In this document: one piece after another, positions 1-8,563 of the stretch
How the letters are laid out: the number at the start of each line of letters is the position of its first letter
Position numbering within the stretch: position 1 is the first letter of the stretch
NCBI RefSeq assembly: GCF_023073715.1
Contig: NZ_JADPKA010000097.1
Location: 124,001-188,000 of the forward strand
DNA: 64,000 nt
From: Bradyrhizobium sp. 164
GTDB taxonomy: Bacteria; Pseudomonadota; Alphaproteobacteria; Rhizobiales; Xanthobacteraceae
Direction of reading: 5' to 3'
The notes under the pieces: model-generated
The model's database searches: none
What the model was told of the DNA's origin: nothing
The model's input: the letters and a program-made list of their open reading frames with translations, nothing else
Position numbers and translations under genes: made by a program

Positions 1-1
1 G

Positions 2-73
2 CCGGGCAACATCACCGAGATGACCAGTGAGGAGCGCGCCATCCTCGCCGCTTACATCGAGCAGGCCCGTTGA
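2..73 (+). CDS. C-terminal end of a cytochrome-c-like domain protein (partial)
   Basis: Only the last 23 codons are inside the window, ending in TGA. The residues PGNITEMTSEERAILAAYI resemble the end of a c-type cytochrome domain, where PGNxTxMTxEER lies just after the distal haem-ligand methionine. The same kind of ending occurs in the C-terminal cytochrome domain of PuuD-type urate oxidases. The haem motif CxxCH would lie upstream of the window, so the identity is inferred from a short tail only. Confidence 0.5.
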   Translation, partial: PGNITEMTSEERAILAAYIEQAR

Positions 74-217
74 TGCCGCCGCGCATCGACAGCATTTCGC
101 AGAATGAAATTTCCGCATGTTTCGCTGAATTGAAAATGACTTGACCGTCTATCAGGCGTAGACATGACCGGCAGCCGCCGGAGCGGCCCAATTCAGCTCG
201 CAATCGGGGAAAGAACA

Positions 218-1093
218 GTGGCCCTCAAGAACGTCATCGGTATCGACCACGCCGTGGTCATGGTGAAGGACCTCGACAAGGCCGCCGAGAACTATCGGCA
301 GCTCGGCTTCACCGTCTCCCCGCGCGGCACCCACAGCGTCCATATGGGCACGGGCAACTACACCATCATGTTCGATCCCGACTATATGGAGCTGCTCGGC
401 GTGCTCGCTACGACCGAGCTCAATGCCCCGGCGCGCGCTTTCCTCGACAAGCACGGCGAAGGCATCGAGCGCATCGCCTTCACCGCGGTCGATTCGGCCG
501 CAGGTGCCGAAGAGATCCGTGCACGGGGCCTGGAGCCGATCGGCCCGACCGATTTCGAACGGCCCGTGACGCTGCCGAATGGCACGGTCTCGGCGGCAAA
601 ATTCCGCACCTTCATGTGGCCGACCGTGGAGGCGCCGGGCGGCGTCCGCATCTTCGCCTGCCAGCACAAGACCCGCGAGACGGTGTGGATTCCTGAATTG
701 ATGAAGCATGCCAATGCAGCCAGGCGGATCAAGCAGACGCTGATCGCAACGCCTGAGCCCGCGAAAGAAGCTGCGCACCTCGGCCAACTGATCGACCGCG
801 AGCCGAAGGCAGAGGCGGACGGCGCGGTCACCGTGCCCTCCGGCGGCGATCGCGCCGACTTCGTCTACCTGACGCTGGACCAGCTCGCCAAACGCTATCC
901 CGGCGTGCCGCTCGCGGGCCTCTCCGAGCGCGGCGGCGCGGCGCTGGTGCTCATCAGCGGCGACCTCGCGGCAACCGAGAAGGCGCTCGGTTCGGCAGCC
1001 ATGCGCAGCGGGGGCGCCATCTGCGTGCCGCCGGCCAAGGCCAACGGCACCCTGCTCGCCTTCGTTGCCGGCCGATCTGAACCAATTCTTTAG
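218..1093 (+). CDS. VOC (glyoxalase-like) family protein
   Basis: A 291-residue protein that opens with VALKNVIGIDHAVVMVKDLD, the typical first strand and helix of a VOC domain (Glyoxalase_3 type). HSVHMGTGNYTIMF and DYMELLGVL follow, the second including a likely metal-ligand Glu. The GTG start at 218 was chosen because a GGGGAAAG ribosome-binding site sits just upstream and because the conserved domain begins there; an ATG at 164 would add 18 unlikely residues. The second half is a weaker repeat of the fold. Substrate unknown. It lies 144 bases after the cytochrome-like gene on the same strand. Confidence 0.8.
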   Translation: MALKNVIGIDHAVVMVKDLDKAAENYRQLGFTVSPRGTHSVHMGTGNYTIMFDPDYMELLGVLATTELNAPARAFLDKHGEGIERIAFTAVDSAAGAEEIRARGLEPIGPTDFERPVTLPNGTVSAAKFRTFMWPTVEAPGGVRIFACQHKTRETVWIPELMKHANAARRIKQTLIATPEPAKEAAHLGQLIDREPKAEADGAVTVPSGGDRADFVYLTLDQLAKRYPGVPLAGLSERGGAALVLISGDLAATEKALGSAAMRSGGAICVPPAKANGTLLAFVAGRSEPIL

Positions 1094-1111
1094 CGTTCAG
1101 GGTCCAAGCGC

Positions 1112-1528
1112 ATGTTCAAAGAGGGATCGGCGATCGCCTATGACGCGCCGGCCGAGCCGAAGAAGTGGCCGTCGGCGAAAGGGTAGAGGCAGAAGGACCG
1201 AGGCCCGCCCTATCTCGTCTACAGCGGCACGCTCGCCGACTGCGTCCGCGAGTTGAGGGGCAAGCCGATCAAGGCCACCTCGCTCTACGACATCATGACG
1301 AGGCCGCAACCGGCCTTCCAGACCGTGCTGCGGCCCGGCGACGCCGCCGAGATCGCGATGCGCAAGGATTTTCCCAAAGATCAGTTCGAGGTCCGCCCGC
1401 CGGTCGGTCTGCTCCGCTGCTTGGAGGAGGATTCCGTCGGCGCATCGAGGAAGACGACGGGTGTACCGCGCTTCACGTTCTCGCCGAGCACACGAGCGTC
1501 CCAATTGGTGAGCCTGATGCAGCCGTGA
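1112..1528 (+). pseudogene. Small conserved-looking protein interrupted by an in-frame TAG
   Basis: The frame starts MFKEGSAIAYDAPAEPKKWP, reaches TAG at 1184-1186 (codon 25), then continues in the same frame as RQKDRGPPYLVYSGTLADCV and further protein-like sequence to about 1380. Both parts read like one small cytosolic protein of about 90 residues; I believe I have seen similar sequences in Bradyrhizobium but cannot verify it. After about 1380 the frame runs antisense through the 3' end of the L,D-transpeptidase, so the true stop has probably been lost as well. A nonsense mutation is the simplest explanation. No function can be named. Confidence 0.5.
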
Positions 1529-2415
1529 GACGCGGACTTGCTGACCCTGTCGGGCTCTGCCGTTCCATGAATGCCGTAGCCCTGCGCCGACAAGCCGATC
1601 CAGTACGAACCCACCGGATTGTTCGGCCCCGGCTTGATGTCGAACGGCCTTTTGGATTTGACACTCTTGAACTTGTACTCGGGATTGTAGTGATAGGTCG
1701 GCTGCTCGTTGGTGCCGGTTACCTTCAACGTCCCCGTTGGCGTCGGGCGGTCCGGACTGCCGATTGACGCCGGATAGAACGCGATGAGACGACCGGTCTC
1801 GTCGAACGCCTTCAGTGTTGCGTTCGTCTTGTCGATCTCGACCCGCGCAATCCGCGGAAGCTCCCGTCGCGCCGGAACATTGGCCACGACAATCGTCTCG
1901 CCGGCTTTGTCGAAGGCCTTTCTTGGATTGAGCGCCTTCAACAGCTCCTCGCTCATGTGGAATTTTTCCGCGAGCCCTTCGAGCGGACTGGTGTAGCTCA
2001 GCGCCTCCAGCGACTTCATGTCATCGAGCTTGGCCGGCAGCTTTTTGAGGAACGGCCCCTTCACATCTGCTTCGGTGATCTTGTAGTCGACGACGACAGG
2101 ACCTTCGCTCGCCGTGCTCAGCCTCTCCCAGAGCTCCGGTGCTATGCCCGCGTCGGATGCGATCCCGTTCTGCTCGGCGAATGCCTTCAGCGCCTTCTGC
2201 GCGTTCTCGCCGAATTTGCCGTCGATCTGGCCGGGAGAGAATTGGGCACGATCGAGCAGGATCTGAAGCTTCAACACCGAAGCGTTGATCTTGTCGGTCG
2301 CCGGCTGCTTTTCAGGACGCGCAGCATCGTTCACCGCTGCTGCGTCGAAATTGCCCGCGAATGCCGGGCAGAGCAACCAGAGCGACATCACCGCGCCAAG
2401 CATCCATCGCACCAT
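1381..2415 (-). CDS. L,D-transpeptidase with N-terminal peptidoglycan-binding domain
   Basis: 344 residues. Residues 1-20 form a signal peptide (ending CPAFA), so the protein acts in the periplasm. Residues 48-85 resemble a PG_binding_1 domain (QIDGKFGENAQKALKAF), 141-180 a LysM-like stretch, and 188-325 a YkuD domain. The catalytic motif is HGTA (His283) followed by SHGCIRLTN with Cys299. Such enzymes form 3-3 cross-links or attach proteins to peptidoglycan. The 3' end overlaps the antisense remnant of the preceding broken gene. A lytic transglycosylase lies divergently upstream, so this is a small cell-wall locus. Confidence 0.93.
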   Translation of the reverse strand: MVRWMLGAVMSLWLLCPAFAGNFDAAAVNDAARPEKQPATDKINASVLKLQILLDRAQFSPGQIDGKFGENAQKALKAFAEQNGIASDAGIAPELWERLSTASEGPVVVDYKITEADVKGPFLKKLPAKLDDMKSLEALSYTSPLEGLAEKFHMSEELLKALNPRKAFDKAGETIVVANVPARRELPRIARVEIDKTNATLKAFDETGRLIAFYPASIGSPDRPTPTGTLKVTGTNEQPTYHYNPEYKFKSVKSKRPFDIKPGPNNPVGSYWIGLSAQGYGIHGTAEPDRVSKSASHGCIRLTNWDARVLGENVKRGTPVVFLDAPTESSSKQRSRPTGGRTSN

Positions 2416-2597
2416 GATCGCTCTTCCCAGCTCGCAACAGCGATCCGCAAAGCCGCGGAGAGTTTCTCATCAGGAACACCGTAGTAGCACCGACGGAACC
2501 CATAAGACCGCAGCTTTGCCGCAATCGCGCGGTTAAGAACTCCTTATCGCCGGCGCATCGCTGGCCGCTCACCCCACAGTTCGAGGTTGCCCCAGTA

Positions 2598-3560
2598 ATG
2601 CGATTTGTCGTCGCGGCTTGCGCCGCATTTCTAATTCTGATGTGCGATCTCGATCCGTCGGCGTCCCGGCAAACATCAACATTCGACACCACTGTTCTTC
2701 AGAACAATCATGCCTTGCCACTTGTTCCGGTGGTCGAGCTCTTCCTTGCCAGCGTGCAGGCCATCGAGCTCGCCAATGCACGCGCGGCCTATGAGGAGAA
2801 GAGCGATCCGCCACGCGCGAGCGAAACCGTCGCCGAGGGGCCCGTTTCACCGACAGACCGGTTCTGCCACGCGCTTCGTGAGGCAGCCGAAACCAGCGGC
2901 ATTCCGGTGCCGTTCTTCGCGCGCCTCATCTGGCAGGAGAGCCGCTTCAAGTCCAACGAGGTTAGCCACGCCGGCGCGCAGGGCGTCGCGCAATTCATGC
3001 CCGAGACCGCCGCCGAAGTCGGGCTCGACGATCCGTTCGATCCCATGAAGGCGCTGCCGGCATCGGCAAAATTCCTGCGCAAGCTCCGTGACGATTTCGG
3101 CAATCTGGGCCTCGCAGCCGCCGCCTACAACGCAGGCCCCGGCCGCATCCAGAAGTGGCTTGCGAAGGAGAGCGAGCTGCCGCGAGAGACACGCGACTAT
3201 GTCCGCATCATCACCGGGACCAGGGCCGACGACTGGACCGAGCGCGCGGAAGCGCTTGCGATTCGGATCGACCTGCCGCGCGAAGCGCCGTGCGAAGGCG
3301 TCGGCAGCCTCTCGAAAGCCAGGGATGTCGCCTGGGTTCCGGTCAACCTGACGCCTTCGGTCACGACCATCATTCGCAAGGGCGAACAGCTTGCCGCACG
3401 GCTGACCGCGAACCGCGCCCGCAAGCGGTTCGCGACCTTGCTCCGGAAGAACACTTCGGCTCACGGCAACGCGCGCAGCATGATTGCAGCACGCGCGGCC
3501 GGAAAGAGCGCGAAGACCCGCGCTATCCGTTTCGCGGCGCGCGAACGGACTTCGGGCTGA
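2598..3560 (+). CDS. Lytic transglycosylase, SLT domain
   Basis: 320 residues with a hydrophobic leader (MRFVVAACAAFLILMC). The SLT core lies at about 90-200: catalytic Glu114 in WQESRF, then GAQGVAQFMPETA and the substrate-groove motif AAAYNAGPGRI. It cleaves the glycan strand of peptidoglycan to give 1,6-anhydro ends. The C-terminal 100 residues are basic and Ala/Arg rich, with no recognised fold. A GAGG site precedes the ATG. Divergent from the L,D-transpeptidase and convergent with the DUF1236 gene. Confidence 0.92.
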   Translation: MRFVVAACAAFLILMCDLDPSASRQTSTFDTTVLQNNHALPLVPVVELFLASVQAIELANARAAYEEKSDPPRASETVAEGPVSPTDRFCHALREAAETSGIPVPFFARLIWQESRFKSNEVSHAGAQGVAQFMPETAAEVGLDDPFDPMKALPASAKFLRKLRDDFGNLGLAAAAYNAGPGRIQKWLAKESELPRETRDYVRIITGTRADDWTERAEALAIRIDLPREAPCEGVGSLSKARDVAWVPVNLTPSVTTIIRKGEQLAARLTANRARKRFATLLRKNTSAHGNARSMIAARAAGKSAKTRAIRFAARERTSG

Positions 3561-3570
3561 TGCTCTGATT

Positions 3571-3598
3571 CGGAAGTCGCTCGACAGAGCGACTTCCG
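3571..3598. terminator. Perfect hairpin between convergent genes
   Basis: An 11-bp perfect stem (CGGAAGTCGCT and its complement) with a 6-base loop lies between the stop of the transglycosylase and the stop of the DUF1236 gene. No long T run follows, so it is a plausible but not classical bidirectional terminator. Confidence 0.6.
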
Positions 3599-3610
3599 AT
3601 CGGCGGGAGG

Positions 3611-4732
3611 CTAGTCGATCTCCTCGATCACGCGACGCTCGCGCGGCTCGATGACGTAGGTGCGCGTGTCACGGTGGATGTAGCGATATTCCCGCAGGTC
3701 CGGCGCATCGTGATAGACGGTGCTCGGAAATTCTTCCACCTCGACGCTCTCAGGAACGCGGTCGCCGACACGAATCTCGGTGCGTGCCGTGCTGCCGGTG
3801 GTCTGCCGTTCGCTCCGTCCTTCGGTGCGGGTCTTCACATGCTTGCGGATCGCTTCACGATCGCGATCTGAGAACTTGCTGGCGCTACGCTCGCGCGTGG
3901 TCGTCGTTGTTGCGGTGGACTGCCCCGAATATGGCAGCACCGTCACGATCTTGTAGGTCGCCGGATCGACCACGACGATCTGATCCTTCACCAGCGCGAA
4001 GCTGTAGCCGCGATATTGCGGCACGATCTCGACGACGTCAGGCGGCAATGTCGAGAGATGCACGTCGCGCGGCACCACGGTGCCGACATTCAGCGAGAAA
4101 TTCACACTGGTCAGCGGCCGCACGTTCAGGCGCGAGATCGAGGTACTGATCTTGGTCTCCTGCTGCTTGTTGAGGTTGACGTCGGTCTGAGCGGCCGCCT
4201 GTGAATTGGTGCCGGACCGCTCGCCCTGCGCCTGATTGCTGGCTGGCGCATTCGGCGACTGTTGCGCCTGGTTGGCCCCAGATGCCGCGGGCGCCTGCTG
4301 AGCCTGATTGGCCGGCGGCGGATTGGACCGATCCTGCGCCTGGTTCGTGTTCGCCGGTGGCGGGTTGGCGCCCTGCTGCGTCGCAGGCTGGTTGCCGGCC
4401 GTGTTCGAGCCTGCCGCGCCGCTCTGCGGCCGCGTGGACGTGTCCGCGCTGTTGGCAGCATTTGAGGTGCCGGAACCGGAGTTCGCAGACCCGGAAGGCG
4501 GTGCGCTTGTCTGCGCATTCTGCGCCGAGCTTCCTGTCGGCGGTGATTGCTGCGGTTGCGATGTGGTCGACTGCTTGTCAGCCGCGCCCGATGGCGAGGT
4601 GGTGGACGGCGCGGTGGAATTTGATTGGGATTGCGGTGTCTGCTCGGACTTCGTGGTCGTGCTTGGCGATTGCGCAAGAGCGGCGCTCGCCAGCACCAGC
4701 CCTAAGGCGGTGGTTGCCAACAGGCGGATCAT
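3611..4732 (-). CDS. Secreted low-complexity protein with C-terminal DUF1236 domain
   Basis: 373 residues. The signal peptide is MIRLLATTALGLVLASAALA. Residues about 20-180 are low complexity, rich in Ser, Thr, Gln, Asn and Pro, with repeated NQAQ and PPANT/NQAQ units. After residue 190 the sequence becomes folded: a segment with VVPRDVHLSTLPPDVVEIVPQYRG and FALVKDQIVVVDPATYKIV, then the C-terminal EYRYIHRDTRTYVIEPRERR, both DUF1236-like. These are exported proteins of unknown function frequent in Bradyrhizobium. A GGAG site precedes the ATG. The Gln/Asn-rich part is probably an extended linker. Confidence 0.85.
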   Translation of the reverse strand: MIRLLATTALGLVLASAALAQSPSTTTKSEQTPQSQSNSTAPSTTSPSGAADKQSTTSQPQQSPPTGSSAQNAQTSAPPSGSANSGSGTSNAANSADTSTRPQSGAAGSNTAGNQPATQQGANPPPANTNQAQDRSNPPPANQAQQAPAASGANQAQQSPNAPASNQAQGERSGTNSQAAAQTDVNLNKQQETKISTSISRLNVRPLTSVNFSLNVGTVVPRDVHLSTLPPDVVEIVPQYRGYSFALVKDQIVVVDPATYKIVTVLPYSGQSTATTTTTRERSASKFSDRDREAIRKHVKTRTEGRSERQTTGSTARTEIRVGDRVPESVEVEEFPSTVYHDAPDLREYRYIHRDTRTYVIEPRERRVIEEID

Positions 4733-4836
4733 GGTTCACTCCATTTTATCAAATGAACATTGGCTACTAACTTGCGTTAAAACGCTCTGTTCCACTTTTT
4801 CCCGAGAGAAGGACAGACCGCCGCCACGGAACTGCG

Positions 4837-5298
4837 ATGCCATCGAAGAGCGCCGGAATCATCGCCTATCGGAAGGGCCGCAGACTCGAGGTTCTCCTCG
4901 TTCATCCCGGAGGCCCGTTCTGGCGCAACAAGGATCTCGGTGCATGGTCGATCCCGAAGGGGGAGTATGCGGGCGAAGAAGATGCGGAAATCGCCGCGCG
5001 GCGGGAGTTTGCCGAGGAGCTTGGACTCGAGCTGTCCGTGCCGCTGATCGCGCTTGGAGAGGTCAGGCAGCGCGGCGGCAAGCTCGTCACCGCGTTCGCA
5101 GCCGAGTTCGACATCGACACGCGCAGCATGCGTAGCAACACGTTCGAGATTGAATGGCCGCCACGCAGCGGCAAACGGCAGACCTTCCCGGAGGTCGACC
5201 GTGCCGAATGGTTCGCGCTCGAAGAGGCGAAGGAGAGGATCAACGCAGGACAACGCCCGCTGCTTGATCGGCTGAAGCGACTGGCCAGCGGCGAATAG
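4837..5298 (+). CDS. Nudix hydrolase
   Basis: 153 residues, a single Nudix domain. The Nudix box runs from Gly42 to Leu64 and fits GX5EX7REUXEEXGU exactly (GEYAGEE, then REFAEELG). An early strand carries GIIAYRKG and LLVHPGG, and the end has EVDRAEWFALEEA as in Ap4A/diphosphoinositol-type family members. It hydrolyses a nucleoside diphosphate linked to another group; the substrate cannot be read from the sequence. It is divergent from the DUF1236 gene. Confidence 0.92.
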   Translation: MPSKSAGIIAYRKGRRLEVLLVHPGGPFWRNKDLGAWSIPKGEYAGEEDAEIAARREFAEELGLELSVPLIALGEVRQRGGKLVTAFAAEFDIDTRSMRSNTFEIEWPPRSGKRQTFPEVDRAEWFALEEAKERINAGQRPLLDRLKRLASGE

Positions 5299-5317
5299 GC
5301 GCGCCGCTCAGACCGGC

Positions 5318-5435
5318 TTGTCGTCGCTTGCGGGAGAGGGTTGGGGAGAGGGTGTCTCCGCATTGGGAGTCCCCGAGAGGAAAATGCCCTCACCCGGCGC
5401 TACGCGCCGACCTTCCCGCAAGCGGAAGCGGTTAA
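5318..5435. repeat. Intergenic palindromic repeat (CTTGCGGGAGAGG family)
   Basis: Begins CTTGCGGGAGAGGGTTGGGG, contains TGCCCTCACCCGGC and ends CCTTCCCGCAAG, giving outer arms CTTGCGGGA and TCCCGCAAG. The same units recur at about 42811-42927 and, more diverged, at 37003-37185. It lies between the Nudix gene and the convergent Bug-type gene and may fold in RNA as a terminator. Confidence 0.75.
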
Positions 5436-5475
5436 GGGAGGCCCGCAGCGCGATCATGCGCAAACGCAAGCCTCC

Positions 5476-6450
5476 CTATTCCGCCTTGATGCTCGCGGCC
5501 GCCACGACGTCGGCGAGCTCCTTGGTCTCCTTCGCGATCTTGGCGGCGTACTCAGTCGGGCTGAGCACCGAGACCACGCCCTGCGAGCCGAGCTTATCCT
5601 CGACCGACGGATCCTTGGCAGCAGTGATGATCTCCCGGTGCAGCGTCTCAAGGATCGGGGCGGGTGTCGCCTTCGGCATGAAGAAGCCGACCCAGAACGA
5701 GATGTCGAAGCCGGGATAGCCGGCTTCCGCGACGGTCGGCACATCAGGCAGCGACGGCAGCCGCTCGGCTGAGGACACCGCGAGGGCGCGCAGCTTGCCG
5801 GCCTTCACCAGCGGCACCGCGGAGAGCGGATCAAACACCGCCAGCACCTCCTGAGCGAGCAGGCCGACCTCGGACGCCGAACCTCCGCGATAGGGCACAT
5901 GGATCATCTTGATGCCGGCCTTCTGGCTGAGCAGCTCCATGGCGAGATGGGCGAGGTTGCCGTTGCCGCCCGAGCCGTAGGCGAGCGCGCCGGGCGCGGC
6001 CTTCGCGGCGGCGACGAGATCGGCCACCGATTTGATGTTCGCCGTCTTGGGATTCTCGGGATTGACGACGAGCACGAGCGGCGCCGAGACCACGGTGGTG
6101 AGCGGCGCGAAGTCTTTCTCCGGATCGTAGCGGATATCCCTGAACAGCGTCTTGTTGAGCGTGATTGTGGACGAATTGCAAGCGAGGATAGTGTAGCCGT
6201 CCGCGTCCGCGCGCGCGACGCCTTCGGCCGCGATCATGCCGTTGGCGCCGGCGCGGTTCTCGACCACGAAGGGCTGTCCGAGCTTGTTGCTTAAGCGATC
6301 GCCGATGATGCGCGCGACGACGTCGACCGGGCCGCCGGCGCTGAAGCCGACCATGATCTTGACCGGCCGCGCCGGATATTTCTGCGCGAGCGCCTGTGTC
6401 GTCACGCACAATCCGGCGACAATCGCCAGCAGGCGAAGCGTTCGTTGCAT
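5476..6450 (-). CDS. Bug-family (tripartite tricarboxylate transporter) substrate-binding protein
   Basis: 324 residues. The signal peptide ends TQALA-Q. The mature start KYPARPVKIMVGFSAGGPVD is the hallmark of Bug/TctC receptors, followed by VVENRAGANGMIAAEGVARA and the ILACNSSTITLNKTLF ligand loop. These periplasmic proteins bind carboxylates or other small acids and hand them to TctAB permeases. No TctA or TctB gene is in the window, so this is an orphan receptor, as is common for the family. A good GGGAGG ribosome-binding site precedes the ATG. Confidence 0.93.
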   Translation of the reverse strand: MQRTLRLLAIVAGLCVTTQALAQKYPARPVKIMVGFSAGGPVDVVARIIGDRLSNKLGQPFVVENRAGANGMIAAEGVARADADGYTILACNSSTITLNKTLFRDIRYDPEKDFAPLTTVVSAPLVLVVNPENPKTANIKSVADLVAAAKAAPGALAYGSGGNGNLAHLAMELLSQKAGIKMIHVPYRGGSASEVGLLAQEVLAVFDPLSAVPLVKAGKLRALAVSSAERLPSLPDVPTVAEAGYPGFDISFWVGFFMPKATPAPILETLHREIITAAKDPSVEDKLGSQGVVSVLSPTEYAAKIAKETKELADVVAAASIKAE

Positions 6451-6896
6451 TCGTTCCCTCCCCAGACCTCATCGCGCCGCTTGTGCATGCTTGTTGGTGC
6501 GACGCGCTCGTAGATCATGATGAGCGGCTCCGCCAAAATTCGCAATCACGTTTGCACACCGGCATTCCGCCGCGCGGCACGAGAGAGCAGCTCTGCAACA
6601 AAAAATGCGAAAACAACCCCATGCACAGTAGCCGACCGCTGTCGGAACAAGGGCTTGCGCAGGACGAGCGGAGTTTCTGGTATTACGAAATCGAATTGAC
6701 TCGTCGGGCAAAACACTGGCAGAATATCATCATCGCAGCAGCCGTGAGCGTCCAGGCCGGTCCAGCCCCCGGGCACATCGAGCTGGCTGCGCGTAAGCCC
6801 TTCATCGACATCTGAAAATCGCAATCACCGCGCGCCGAGCGCGACCCGCCGTCGCGCGGCAAGCGCTCGCGCCTCTTCCGGCAAGGAACCCAGGAC
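6451..6896. other. Intergenic region without a supported gene
   Basis: This stretch between the divergent Bug receptor and the next small gene is less GC-rich in its middle (about 6590-6740). Short open frames exist on both strands, but none has a good ribosome-binding site or a recognisable domain. The segment around 6690-6730 (ACTCGTCGGGCAAAACACTG) looks like dispersed intergenic sequence of Bradyrhizobium, but I cannot confirm copies from this window. Confidence 0.4.
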
Positions 6897-7544
6897 ATGA
6901 CGACATCTCTCAATTGCACCAGCACGGCACCCACCGCGGCAACAACGGATCGCAGCAGAGCCACGCCTCGCATCAAGCTCACCCGACGGCGCTTGACGAA
7001 CCAACATCCCGACCCGCAAGCTGGCGAGCGGCTGCTGGCCGAGGCGCTCGGTGCCGTCGATCGCGACGCGCTGCATGGCATTCTCAAGCAATTGCTCAAG
7101 GCCAGCGTGATCAACCAAAAGCCGGACGAGGCCAATCTCGCCTTCATGATCTCGATGATGAAGAGCATCGGGCCCAGGGATTCCATCGAAACCATGCTGA
7201 TGGCGCAGATGGTGTCCGTCCACGTCGCGGCGATGCGCTCCGCCTTTCGCCTCGCTCTCACCGAGAATCTTCAGCAGCAGGAAGGCATCACCCGTGCATT
7301 GACCCGGTTGGCCCGCACGTTTGCAGCCCAGACCGAGGCGCTCAGCCGCCACCGCAGCAATGGCGAGCGCGCCATCACGGTGCAGAACGTGTCGGTGCAG
7401 GACGGCGGCAGCGCTATTGTGGGCAACGTCACCCAGCATGCGAGCGTGATCGTTGCGCAGCCAGGCGCGGCCGAGGCAGAAGCGGTCCCGGCACGCGAGG
7501 GCGGACAAGGCGGACTCGGCGTGGAAAACGACGCGAGCGCATGA
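6897..7544 (+). CDS. Conserved-looking hypothetical protein, upstream partner of the HGG/NAxKHG gene
   Basis: 215 residues, no signal peptide. Residues 1-40 are Thr/Arg rich and probably disordered. The core (about 43-165) is helical, with ANLAFMISMMKSIGPRDSIE, MLMAQMVSVHVAAMR and ARTFAAQTEALSRHR. A short beta-like segment TVQNVSVQDGGSAIVGNVT follows. I recognise this combination from proteins of unknown function in rhizobia and their mobile regions but cannot name a family. The stop overlaps the ATG of the next gene in an ATGA, so the two are translationally coupled. A good AAGGAA/AGGAC region precedes the start. Confidence 0.72.
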   Translation: MTTSLNCTSTAPTAATTDRSRATPRIKLTRRRLTNQHPDPQAGERLLAEALGAVDRDALHGILKQLLKASVINQKPDEANLAFMISMMKSIGPRDSIETMLMAQMVSVHVAAMRSAFRLALTENLQQQEGITRALTRLARTFAAQTEALSRHRSNGERAITVQNVSVQDGGSAIVGNVTQHASVIVAQPGAAEAEAVPAREGGQGGLGVENDASA

Positions 7545-7810
7545 GCAGCGAACACGTCCGCAACACGGATGCAATGCAGTCGAGCCTGCGCTGCGGCGCA
7601 CGGACGCGCAGCGGCACCGTCTGTCGTGCGCCGGCAATGCACGGCAAGGTCCGCTGCCGCATGCACGGCGGCGCACGGAGATCCGGCGCGCCGAAGGGAA
7701 ATCAGAATGCGCGGAAGCATGGAATGTTCACAAAGGATAGCGCCGCCGAGCGACGGCAGGTTCAGGTCTTGCTGGATGAAGCATGGAAGCTTCTGAATGA
7801 CCTAAAGTAA
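7541..7810 (+). CDS. Small HGG / GAPxGNxNAxKHG motif protein
   Basis: 89 residues. The frame is open further upstream, but the correct start is the ATG at 7541 that overlaps the previous stop as ATGA. The protein has CGARTRSGTVCRAPAM and CRMHGG, a small Cys/His cluster that could bind zinc, followed directly by GAPKGNQNARKHG and a short helix. The HGG...GxxxGNxNAxKHG signature is common in short proteins near rhizobial and phage-like regions, and the function is unknown. The Cys/His arrangement and basic character suggest nucleic-acid binding, which is only an inference. Confidence 0.75.
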   Translation: MSSEHVRNTDAMQSSLRCGARTRSGTVCRAPAMHGKVRCRMHGGARRSGAPKGNQNARKHGMFTKDSAAERRQVQVLLDEAWKLLNDLK

Positions 7811-7992
7811 GTTGCGTGCGCCCGACGTGTCAGATGGTCCGTGGGAGGTCAGTCAGATGCGCTGTCGCTCCCGAGAATCGTGCCATGGGCACGCCATCGC
7901 CACGTCATGAATTCGTCGCCTTCGGCGACCTGCTCCGGAGGAACGACCGCCAGCGATTTTTGTTGGCGGCCTATCAGGGATGGAGGTTTCCA

Positions 7993-8433
7993 ATGAGAGT
8001 TAGCGACGCAATGACCCACGACGTGCAGCTTTGCACACCCCAAGACACCATCAGGGAGGCCGCCGAGGCGATGGCGGCGCTCAATGTCGGGCTGTTGCCC
8101 GTCACCGACGATGACCGCCTGGTCGGAATGATCTCGGATCGCGATATCGCCACGCGAGGTGTCGCGATGGGCTTGGGACCGGATGCGCCGGTCCGTGACG
8201 TCATGACGGCAGATGTCAAATATTGCTTCGAGGACCAGGACATCGACGAGGTCACCCGCAACATGGCCGACATCCAGGTGCGGCGGCTGCCCGTGCTCAA
8301 TCGAGACAAGCGGCTGGTCGGCATCATCTCGCTCGGCGACATCGCCGTGTGCAAGCCGGGCGACGGTGCCGCGAAGGCGCTGCACGGGATTTCACAGGCA
8401 GGCGGACAGCACGCGGGCGCGATCTCCGGCTGA
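7993..8433 (+). CDS. CBS-domain-pair protein
   Basis: 146 residues made of two CBS domains (about 1-60 and 68-125). The first has VGLLPVTDDDRLVGMISDRDI, the second RRLPVLNRDKRLVGIISLGD, the usual CBS core strands. Such stand-alone Bateman modules bind adenosine nucleotides and act as energy or stress sensors. The start at 7993 is preceded by GGAGG at 7982; a longer reading from 7816 has no such support. It lies just upstream of the avidin-like gene on the same strand. Confidence 0.9.
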   Translation: MRVSDAMTHDVQLCTPQDTIREAAEAMAALNVGLLPVTDDDRLVGMISDRDIATRGVAMGLGPDAPVRDVMTADVKYCFEDQDIDEVTRNMADIQVRRLPVLNRDKRLVGIISLGDIAVCKPGDGAAKALHGISQAGGQHAGAISG

Positions 8434-8563
8434 AGCACCGTCGCGCCTCCCGAGGCGTTTGAAGGGGCAGCAAGATCAGCCACAGTCAGGCGGCGTCGCG
8501 AAGGAACTGGACAGGCTGCCCGGCTGCGCGCCGAACCAAATCGACGAGCGTAGGAGAACCGGC

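Noticed and set aside
5318..5435. CRISPR array
   Set aside because: The repeats are palindromic elements occurring singly and not regularly spaced; no cas genes are in the window.
6546..6824. Possible small gene on the minus strand in the 6.5-6.9 kb gap
   Set aside because: No ribosome-binding site and no protein-like features; probably non-coding.
6914..7540. Long N-terminal extension of the HGG-motif protein
   Set aside because: It is the shadow of the upstream gene; the ATGA overlap at 7541 is the natural start.
8213..8563. N-terminal extension of the avidin-like protein
   Set aside because: This part overlaps the CBS protein out of frame; the TAGGAG before 8564 marks the real start.
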